From Pseudomonadales bacterium (lineage in GTDB: Bacteria > Pseudomonadota > Gammaproteobacteria > Pseudomonadales > UBA7239): a stretch of DNA of 13,840 nt. The stretch spans positions 1-13,840 of the forward strand of contig JAGRJA010000356.1 in assembly GCA_020443005.1 (NCBI GenBank), in the 5' to 3' direction. This document shows, one piece after another, positions 6,825 through 12,950 of this stretch. Position numbers and translations under genes: made by a program. The stretch's first letter is position 1; each line of letters begins with the position of its first letter. The notes under the pieces are model-generated. The model made no database searches. It was not told where the DNA came from and saw only the letters and a program-made list of their open reading frames with translations.

Positions 6825-7809
6825 CAGGCCGCTTTTTGCCCGCTGGCCAAAATTGCAGGCGAAGCTTGCCTGCGAAATGTTGGCCGATTTGCCGACGCCG
6901 GTAAGAACGCTGGAGAAGCTGCACCCGAATGCATGGGTGAAATGTGATGATATGAGCCATTCGGAATATGGTGGCAACAAGGTGCGCAAGCTGGAATTTA
7001 TTTTGCCCGGTTTGCAGGAAAGAAAGATCAGGCATGTCATAACAATCGGGGGCGTGGGCAGTAATTCCGGTGTGGCTGTTGCCCTGTTATGCAAGCGTTA
7101 TGGCATGGCATGTACGATACTGGTTTTTCATCAGCCTGCCAGTGAAACGGTGGAAAAAAACCATGCGCTGATGAGGTCTTGCGGTGCCAGGCTGGTGTAT
7201 GTCAAAACGGCTGTAGCAGCCGGTTTGCTTTATTACCTGAACACGGCGCGATTAAAAAAAGATACGCTGTTTTTATGGGCGGGCTGCTCAACGACTGAAG
7301 CTGTTTTTGCCTATGTCAACGCGATGATGGAATTGCAAGAACAGGTAAATGCAGGGCTTTGTCCGCTACCGGCTTCAATTTATGTTGCGGTGGGGAGTTG
7401 TTCGACGGTGGCAGGTTTGACATTGGGTTGTGCCTTGTTGAATTTGCCCGTCACAATAAAAGGCGTGCGAGTGGCGCCATCTCATGCAGGATGGATACCT
7501 GCGTGTACCGACAGCATTATAAAAAAACAGATGAAGGCAGCCCTGATGTTGTTATCACAGGCCTATCCTGAATATAGCGGCTTCCCATTGCCGGCAACGC
7601 ATCTTCTGCAGGATTATTTTGGTGAAGGTTATGGTGTTGAAACGGCTGCAGGTGCCAGAGCCATGCATATTGCCAAACAGCGCGCCGGTTTGTCGCTTGA
7701 GCCAACTTATACCGCAAAGGCGTTCGCTGCCTTTCTTGATGGGCTTGACCAGAACAGTCAAGCGACCCTGTTCTGGAACACGCATGCCGGTGCAGTACAC
7801 AGCGAATAA
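6811..7809 (+). CDS. PLP-dependent enzyme, ACC deaminase/D-cysteine desulfhydrase-like
   Basis: A 332-residue protein of fold-type II PLP enzymes. GGNKVRK at residues 54-60 contains the probable Schiff-base lysine K57, matching the GGNKxRK of ACC deaminase and D-cysteine desulfhydrase. EPTYTAKAF near 297-305 corresponds to the 'DPVYxGK' Tyr region, and GSCSTVAGL at 195-203 occupies the PLP-phosphate loop position. Known members split D-cysteine to pyruvate, H2S and ammonia, or open 1-aminocyclopropane-1-carboxylate. The loop after the Schiff-base region reads GSNSGVAV (83-90) where the usual form is QSNHxRQ or QSNQTR, so the substrate may differ. The start is TTG 6811: the in-frame stop at 6796 rules out earlier starts, ATG 6877 would delete conserved N-terminal sequence, and GAAAGG (6797-6802) is a usable ribosome site. 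The reading frame overlaps the SnoaL-like gene by 14 bp. Confidence 0.85.
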   Translation: MLTADRPLFARWPKLQAKLACEMLADLPTPVRTLEKLHPNAWVKCDDMSHSEYGGNKVRKLEFILPGLQERKIRHVITIGGVGSNSGVAVALLCKRYGMACTILVFHQPASETVEKNHALMRSCGARLVYVKTAVAAGLLYYLNTARLKKDTLFLWAGCSTTEAVFAYVNAMMELQEQVNAGLCPLPASIYVAVGSCSTVAGLTLGCALLNLPVTIKGVRVAPSHAGWIPACTDSIIKKQMKAALMLLSQAYPEYSGFPLPATHLLQDYFGEGYGVETAAGARAMHIAKQRAGLSLEPTYTAKAFAAFLDGLDQNSQATLFWNTHAGAVHSE

Positions 7810-7837
7810 AACGCGTTGAAATCGCCTCTGTTGTTAC

Positions 7838-7874
7838 GGCTGGAAAGTGAAGCCGCCACTTGTTTTTTCCAGCC
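7838..7874. repeat. Bulged hairpin in the convergent intergenic region
   Basis: GGCTGGA (7838-7844) pairs with TCCAGCC (7868-7874), and inside it AAGTG (7845-7849) pairs with CACTT (7857-7861), leaving a one-sided GTTTTT bulge and a 7-base loop. It lies between the convergent PLP-enzyme and M50 protease genes, where a transcription end is expected, but no T-run follows on either strand. It may be an RNA 3'-end structure rather than a classical terminator. The rest of the 155-bp spacer shows nothing else I can support. Confidence 0.35.
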
Positions 7875-7964
7875 TTTGAAGGCGGGAATGCCGTCTGATT
7901 TGAAAAAGTGTCAAACTGTTTTCGATGCCGTTTTTTTCAACGCTATTCTTTTTTCATCAAACGG

Positions 7965-9053
7965 CTACATTGAGCGTCTTTTATGCAAGGCATTTTGTAT
8001 CTTGATCAGTTCAAGGATGTTATCAAGATTGATGATGCCGACGATGTTGCTACCTTTTCGCACGGCAAGTGTTGTATTTCCGTTTGCTTCGATGCGGGTG
8101 AGCAATTGTTCGATGGGCAGATTGTAATCGACGGTTTGGATGGCCTGAAGATGTAACGCCGAAACAGCAGTATGTTGACCTTTTTCTTGCAGGGCAACCA
8201 GTAAATCGTTTTGCGTGAGCAGCCCGGTCAGGTGCTGATGGGTGCCGACGGGGAAATCCTTCTGGCTGCCCGCCAGTGTTAGTTGTATGGCTTTTGTCAA
8301 ACTGTCTTCGGGTGCAAGGATGTGAAACTCCGTTAACATGGCATCGGCTGCCGTCGCTTTGCCCAGAGATACTTTTATTTGTTCTGACTGGTTTTCAGCG
8401 GCTGCGCCAAACCAGAGAAAAACGGCAATGAGCAAGAGTATCGGGTTATAGAAAAGACCAAGCAAACCAAACCATAGCGCAAACATTTGACCGATGGATG
8501 CAGCCTTGTCTGTTGCTTCGTGGTGTTTCATGCGCATGGCGAGAACTGCTCTCAGTACACGGCCGCCATCCATCGGGAAGGCTGGTATCAGGTTGAATAC
8601 AGCCAGCACCACATTGATAAGCATTAAACGATAGAGCGGTGGCCCCCCGTTGTTGAGCAAGTCTGCTTCAGTAACGACAACATTGTTGGCACTTAGCCAG
8701 AGCCAGAGAATGAAGGCGATAACGATATTCACGGCGGGGCCGGCGAGAGCTACCTTGACTTCCTGCAAGGGGTCTTCGGGCATTTTTTCCATGGTGGCGA
8801 CACCGCCGATTGGCAGCAGGGTGATGCTTCGGGTAACAATGTTGTAGCGGCGGGCTGTCAGGGCATGCCCGAATTCATGTAATACCACACAGGTAAACAG
8901 TGCAACGATGAAGGCCATGCCCTGCAAAGTGCCGGCCAGAGTGCCGTATTGTTGCCAACTGTGAAAGCCGAACCAGGCTACCAAAAGCAAAAAGGTAAGA
9001 TGGATGTAGACATCAATTTCTGCGATTCGCGCGATTTTCCAGTTCCATTTCAT
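7965..9053 (-). CDS. M50-family site-2 protease with two CBS domains
   Basis: A 362-residue polytopic membrane protein. Zinc-binding HEFGH is at residues 59-63 inside a hydrophobic segment (about 46-66), and the third metal ligand lies in NLIPAFPMDGG (154-164, Asp162). Further membrane segments run at about 17-30, 103-121, 143-158 and 189-216. The cytoplasmic tail (about 233-352) holds two CBS units, containing HLTGLLTQNDLLVAL and SNIVGIINLDNILELI, which usually sense adenine nucleotides. This architecture matches the Rip3/SpoIVFB-like class of intramembrane metalloproteases, which cleave membrane-bound precursors such as anti-sigma factors; the substrate here is unknown. ATG 9053 has no strong Shine-Dalgarno. 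It stands against the transcription of the surrounding oxidative genes and is divergent from the monooxygenase at 9213, so it may not belong to that pathway. Confidence 0.93.
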   Translation of the reverse strand: MKWNWKIARIAEIDVYIHLTFLLLVAWFGFHSWQQYGTLAGTLQGMAFIVALFTCVVLHEFGHALTARRYNIVTRSITLLPIGGVATMEKMPEDPLQEVKVALAGPAVNIVIAFILWLWLSANNVVVTEADLLNNGGPPLYRLMLINVVLAVFNLIPAFPMDGGRVLRAVLAMRMKHHEATDKAASIGQMFALWFGLLGLFYNPILLLIAVFLWFGAAAENQSEQIKVSLGKATAADAMLTEFHILAPEDSLTKAIQLTLAGSQKDFPVGTHQHLTGLLTQNDLLVALQEKGQHTAVSALHLQAIQTVDYNLPIEQLLTRIEANGNTTLAVRKGSNIVGIINLDNILELIKIQNALHKRRSM

Positions 9054-9129
9054 GTGACGATTTTTTATGCCTGATTGTCTGAATAGCGTTTAAGCCAAGC
9101 GGGTTGAATAAAAGAAAAATGACCCGGTA

Positions 9130-9169
9130 TTGACGCCTCTTCGTATCATACACATACATTGGCAAGAGG
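9130..9169 (+). promoter_or_regulatory. Candidate promoter/operator before the monooxygenase
   Basis: TTGACG at 9130-9135 is a good -35 hexamer; the best -10 at 17 bp is CATACA (9153-9158), which is weak. An inverted repeat, CCTCTT (9136-9141) and AAGAGG (9164-9169), brackets the region between the -35 and the expected transcription start and could be a regulator site. It does not resemble the 24-bp palindrome at 5301. The 159-bp divergent spacer holds no gene. Confidence 0.3.
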
Positions 9170-9212
9170 ATTGATGTTAATTTTGTCAGAAGCATGACAA
9201 GCGGGACAATCG

Positions 9213-10670
9213 ATGAGGGATAAAAACAGTATCAAAATTGCAATAATCGGTGCCGGACCATTGGGTATTGCTGCAGGCAGGGAATTATTGCAGCAGGGCT
9301 TCACGCACTTTACGATTTTTGAGAAAGAAGATGCACCGGGTGGCACCTGGCATATGCAAACTTATCCGGGCCTCGCCTGCGATGTCTGGGCACATTCCTA
9401 TAATTACAGTTTTGCACCCAACCCGGATTGGTCATCCACCTTCGTGAACCAGCCGGAAATCGAGGCCTATTTGCAAAAATGTGCAAAAGATTTTGGTCTG
9501 GAACCGCACCTTTCCTGCAATCGCTGTATCGTTGCTGCAGAATTACAGGAAGATAGCCGTTGGCTGTTGCGGCTGGATGATGGTGAAGAGCAGCTTTTCG
9601 ATGCGGTGATCAATGCCATGGGTAACCAGCACACCCCTGTGTTCCCGCGCTTTCCGGGTATGGACAGTTTCAAGGGCCCAAGCTGGCACAGCGCGCAATA
9701 CGATCACTCGGTCGATCTCTCCGGTAAACGGGTCACCGTGATTGGTTCAGCTGCCGCTGCTGTGCAGATTGTGCCTGAAATCGCGCCGATAGCGGGTCAT
9801 CTTACGGTGATTCAGCGTTCTCCAAACTGGATTGTACCGAGAAACAACAAACGCTATTCCGCCTTTGCGAAAAAACTGTTTCGCAAGGTTCCACCGGTAT
9901 TGAAAACCTTGCAAGCGCTGCAGGGCACAATGATGCGTTTTGTACATGGTGCAGTCATTATGGATAGCAAGCGTATGCAGATGTTTGAAAATATGGGGCT
10001 GAAATTTATCGAAAAGGCGATTGATGACCCCGGGTTGCGCAAGCTGGTTACGCCGGAAAGTCGTTATGGTTGCAAGCGACCGCTGGTATCCGATGATTTT
10101 TATCCGGCACTGAACCGTGACAATGTGACACTGGTGGCATCTGCGGCAAAGTCGATAACAGAAGATGCCGTCGTGACGGAAGATGGGCGTGAGATAATCA
10201 GCGATGTCATTATCTACTGCACCGGTTATCGTGTTATGGATTTTGATCGCTTTGAGGTGGTGGGCAAGGTGGGTAAAAAACTGGCCGATGAAATGAAAAA
10301 AGGCCCTTATGCCTACAAAGGTATTCTGGTTCCCGATTTTCCGAATTATTTTCTGGGTATGGGCCCGAATGCAGTGGTGTTGTCAGTTTCCTATTTCAAA
10401 TCTGCAGAAGCCAATGTGAAGTGTATTGTCGACTTGCTCAGCGTCATGTGTGAACGAGGTATAAAGTCGATCGATGTAAAGCCTGAGCGGCATAAAGCCT
10501 ATAATGCCTGGGTGGTAGAGAGCTGCAAGCAGTTTTCCTGGGGGTCGGGCACATGCAAGAATTATTACAGGGATGAAGACGGCCACGCGCCGTTTTTGTA
10601 TCCCGGTGACTACAAAAGTTTCCTGGCGATGCGGGCAGATTGCACGATTGATCAGTTTGTTACGCGATAG
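9213..10670 (+). CDS. Flavin-containing monooxygenase, Baeyer-Villiger type
   Basis: A 485-residue protein with the layout of class B flavoprotein monooxygenases: FAD motif GAGPLG at residues 13-18, the GGTW segment (43-46), YPGLACDVWAHSYNYSF (51-67) typical of Baeyer-Villiger enzymes, the fingerprint region FKGPSWHSAQYD (153-164), and a second, NADPH-binding Rossmann motif GSAAAA at 178-183. Such enzymes use NADPH and O2 to insert oxygen beside a ketone, giving an ester or lactone. The canonical fingerprint is FxGxxxHxxxW(P/D); here the Trp is Tyr163, a variant worth noting. Second-motif glycines are also replaced by Ala. ATG 9213 has only a weak GGGA site. An unrecognised gene follows 18 bp downstream and two alpha/beta hydrolases farther on, which suits a ketone-to-ester-to-acid route (inference). 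It could instead hydroxylate N or S atoms. Confidence 0.9.
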   Translation: MRDKNSIKIAIIGAGPLGIAAGRELLQQGFTHFTIFEKEDAPGGTWHMQTYPGLACDVWAHSYNYSFAPNPDWSSTFVNQPEIEAYLQKCAKDFGLEPHLSCNRCIVAAELQEDSRWLLRLDDGEEQLFDAVINAMGNQHTPVFPRFPGMDSFKGPSWHSAQYDHSVDLSGKRVTVIGSAAAAVQIVPEIAPIAGHLTVIQRSPNWIVPRNNKRYSAFAKKLFRKVPPVLKTLQALQGTMMRFVHGAVIMDSKRMQMFENMGLKFIEKAIDDPGLRKLVTPESRYGCKRPLVSDDFYPALNRDNVTLVASAAKSITEDAVVTEDGREIISDVIIYCTGYRVMDFDRFEVVGKVGKKLADEMKKGPYAYKGILVPDFPNYFLGMGPNAVVLSVSYFKSAEANVKCIVDLLSVMCERGIKSIDVKPERHKAYNAWVVESCKQFSWGSGTCKNYYRDEDGHAPFLYPGDYKSFLAMRADCTIDQFVTR

Positions 10671-10688
10671 ACATTCTGTCCTGAAACC

Positions 10689-11408
10689 ATGCGTATAAGT
10701 TCTCTGGAAGTCGATGTCGATACCGCGCTCAACGAAATGCTGGCAAATGTGCCACTGGTAATGTCGTGGGTGAAGCAGCACAGCGATATCCGTGATATTG
10801 CTGTACAGCGTTTTTGGCATGCGCCTGCAAATACACACATTTATCATACGGTTGCCGCTGTCGAAGGTGCCGGTCAGGTCGACCTTGATACCGTGGCCGA
10901 GGTGTTCCTGCATGCCAATCAACTCGAAAGCCAGCCATGGTACCCGGCCTTTATTTCAGGCCGCCTTCAGCCGCTTGCCAGTGTGCGGCCCTTGCCAACA
11001 GCGGTACACGGTGCGTATACCGGTGAGGCCTGTTTTGATTTTGGTTTGCCTCAGCCGCGTTATTACAGACAGTTGATCGCTGATATTCGACCAGCACCTT
11101 CAACCCGTATGATTGCCCTGCGTTCCATTGAAGGCACTGCAGAAGTTACCGGTGCAGTGCGAGCCTATACACTGTCACCATCAGCTGATGTTTTCAGTCT
11201 GGACGGGAATCGTTTGTTGTGGCACCACATAGTAACAGTGTATGGGGCGGCGCTGCTTCCACCCAAAGCAGATTATCTGTTGATGCGATTGCTGCGGATT
11301 CTGCACCTTGATTTCAGGGAGCGGCAAACCTATCGCGATGAAGCGAAAGCCTTCCAGCAATGCTTCCATCGGGGTGTGTTTTCCGCACTACGCCCTCCCG
11401 AACAATGA
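10689..11408 (+). CDS. Uncharacterised protein in the monooxygenase operon
   Basis: I do not recognise this 239-residue protein. It has no signal peptide, no membrane segment and no obvious metal or nucleotide motif. The middle (about 60-130) is rich in prolines and aromatic residues (QPWYPAFISGRLQPLASVRPLP, divided at ISG). The C-terminal half alternates short strands with a final amphipathic region (LLMRLLRILHLDFRERQTYRDEAKAFQQCF, divided at LDF), faintly like a START/SRPBCC-type lipid-binding fold, which I cannot confirm. It begins 18 bp after the monooxygenase stop, so it is very probably co-transcribed and may handle the same hydrophobic substrate or product. ATG 10689 is the first start in frame; the Shine-Dalgarno is poor, suggesting translation coupled to the gene before it. 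Confidence 0.75.
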   Translation: MRISSLEVDVDTALNEMLANVPLVMSWVKQHSDIRDIAVQRFWHAPANTHIYHTVAAVEGAGQVDLDTVAEVFLHANQLESQPWYPAFISGRLQPLASVRPLPTAVHGAYTGEACFDFGLPQPRYYRQLIADIRPAPSTRMIALRSIEGTAEVTGAVRAYTLSPSADVFSLDGNRLLWHHIVTVYGAALLPPKADYLLMRLLRILHLDFRERQTYRDEAKAFQQCFHRGVFSALRPPEQ

Positions 11409-11424
11409 TCTGCACAAAACAGGC

Positions 11425-11452
11425 TTGAGTGCCGCTTACCGCAGGATATGTT
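11425..11452 (+). promoter_or_regulatory. Weak candidate promoter before the membrane-anchored hydrolase
   Basis: TTGAGT (11425-11430), 16-bp spacer, TATGTT (11447-11452): each hexamer matches four of six consensus bases. It lies in the 191-bp gap after the unknown gene, consistent with a separate transcript for the hydrolase, but matches of this quality are common by chance. The rest of the gap shows only a small ACTG/CAGT hairpin near 11486-11498. Confidence 0.22.
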
Positions 11453-11599
11453 CAGTTTTCAGGCAAGCATCAATCATAATTTACACTGAAAAACAGTATC
11501 GGGCATGGCCTGAATGGCGGCTCGTGCTATGCTTTGAGTCCGATAAAAAAGGGGCGTATGCAATGGTGAGACAGCGCCGTTTGCCGGAGGTGCAAGACA

Positions 11600-12874
11600 A
11601 TGCTTGATGGTTTCTTCCTTTTGATGCTGGTTTACAGCCTGTTGGTGTTTTACAGCAGTCATAGAGTGATGTTCTCTGTTTCGCTCATTCCTCAGTTTAT
11701 TGTGAATTGGCTGGTCACTGAGCTGGCGGTTTTTCATGCCGTTATTAACGGGCTTCTTCTTGTGCTCGCGCTTTTGATGAAAGACAGCTGGTCGTTCTGG
11801 GCAGGTGCCGGTTTCTTGCTTGGCCTGATCAATATCGTTGTGTTGTGGCGTTATCATCAAGCAGCCTTGCAAACCACTGTTTTTGAAAGAGCGCTTCGCA
11901 ATGGGCTGGGCGAGCATTATCTTGACCGGATTGTTGCAGAGAGAAAAGCCCTTCTCAGCTATAAAGCCGGTGATGACTGGAAACGGCCATTTTCGCTGCG
12001 CCGTTCTTATGTCAAAACACTTCGGGGTATTACCTATGGCCCCAACGAACGAAATACACTGGATATCCATCTTCCCAGGCAAGCTTCGGAAAAACCACGG
12101 CCGGTGATGCTTCAGATTCACGGTGGAGGCTGGGTGCTGGGTTACGGAGAGCGGCAGGGTTTGCCACTTCGGAACAAGCTGGTAGAAGCCGGCTGGATTT
12201 TTGTTTCAATCAATTATCGTTTGAGCCCAAAACACACCTTTCCCGACCACCTTATTGACTGCAAACAATCGCTTCACTGGATAAAAACGCATATTGCCGA
12301 ATACGGCGGTGACCCGCATTTTGTTCTCGCAACAGGTGGTTCTGCCGGAGGTCATCTCTGTTCATTGCTGGCCCTGACCGCCAATCGTTACAAGGATATA
12401 CTTCAGCCCGGTTTTGAAGATGCCGATACAGCTGTTCAGGGCTGCCTGCCAATGTATGGGGTGTATGACTTTTGTTCACAGAACCCGGAGACAGCCCGTT
12501 TCGGTATTGAGGGGTTTCTTGAGAAAAGCAAGGTCATGCCAGCGCTTACGCCAGAAACAAAACCACTCTGGGAAATGCTCTCTCCGGTTATGCAGGTAAC
12601 CCACAGCTGCCCACCTTTTATGGTAATTAATGGAACTACTGACACGCTGACCTTTGTCGAGAACGCACGCTTTTTTGTTGACAGGCTGCACGAAAAAAGC
12701 AAGGCGGCTATTGTCTATGCAGAGGTAGAAAGAGCGCCGCATGGTTTTGATATTTTTTATTCGCCCCATTGTGTACTGGCTATCAACGCCATGCATCGAT
12801 TTGCAGAGTGGCTATATAGCCACTATTTACAGGACAATAATGCGATACGCCGTGTCGGGGCTTCTGAGGTTTAA
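11600..12874 (+). CDS. Membrane-anchored alpha/beta hydrolase (esterase/lipase, HSL-like)
   Basis: A 424-residue protein in two parts. The first about 85 residues hold roughly three hydrophobic segments (about 3-18, 44-60, 66-84) and likely anchor it in the inner membrane. The rest is an alpha/beta hydrolase of the hormone-sensitive-lipase/BD-FAE type: oxyanion motif HGGGW (174-178), nucleophile elbow GGSAGG (246-251, Ser248), acid Asp348 in GTTDTL and His381 in APHGFD, so the catalytic triad looks complete. The family cleaves carboxylic esters. GGAGG at 11586-11590 lies 9 bases before ATG 11600, giving an unusually good start. Downstream of the Baeyer-Villiger gene it is the obvious candidate to hydrolyse an ester product at the membrane (inference). 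The long membrane region is unlike soluble HSL-type esterases. Confidence 0.9.
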   Translation: MLDGFFLLMLVYSLLVFYSSHRVMFSVSLIPQFIVNWLVTELAVFHAVINGLLLVLALLMKDSWSFWAGAGFLLGLINIVVLWRYHQAALQTTVFERALRNGLGEHYLDRIVAERKALLSYKAGDDWKRPFSLRRSYVKTLRGITYGPNERNTLDIHLPRQASEKPRPVMLQIHGGGWVLGYGERQGLPLRNKLVEAGWIFVSINYRLSPKHTFPDHLIDCKQSLHWIKTHIAEYGGDPHFVLATGGSAGGHLCSLLALTANRYKDILQPGFEDADTAVQGCLPMYGVYDFCSQNPETARFGIEGFLEKSKVMPALTPETKPLWEMLSPVMQVTHSCPPFMVINGTTDTLTFVENARFFVDRLHEKSKAAIVYAEVERAPHGFDIFYSPHCVLAINAMHRFAEWLYSHYLQDNNAIRRVGASEV

Positions 12875-12950
12875 ATAGCCATCGGTTTTTTTTATGCAAA
12901 CAAGCGGGGCGTTTTTTCTTGCCTCCATCAGGAAACAGAATGAGCAAAGA

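Noticed and set aside
7927..7965. GCCGTTT / AAACGGC inverted repeat as a terminator for the M50 protease gene
   Set aside because: A 7-bp stem with a 25-base loop and no T-run after it on either strand.
7816..8127. 103-codon plus-strand frame after the PLP gene
   Set aside because: Mostly antisense to the M50 protease C-terminus, Cys/Phe-rich composition, no ribosome site.
11308..11607. 99-codon plus-strand frame spanning the end of the unknown gene and the gap before the hydrolase
   Set aside because: It overlaps the unknown gene in another frame, has no family features, and its end overlaps the well-supported hydrolase start. A 14-codon piece from ATG 11563 with AAGGGG upstream could be a leader but is too weak to claim.
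12843..12895. Terminator between the two alpha/beta hydrolases
   Set aside because: A CGATAC/GTGTCG hairpin exists at 12843-12857 and a run of eight T at about 12886-12893, but they are about 30 bases apart, so they do not form a classical terminator; the T-run has only a 4-bp stem (GGCT/AGCC) ahead of it.
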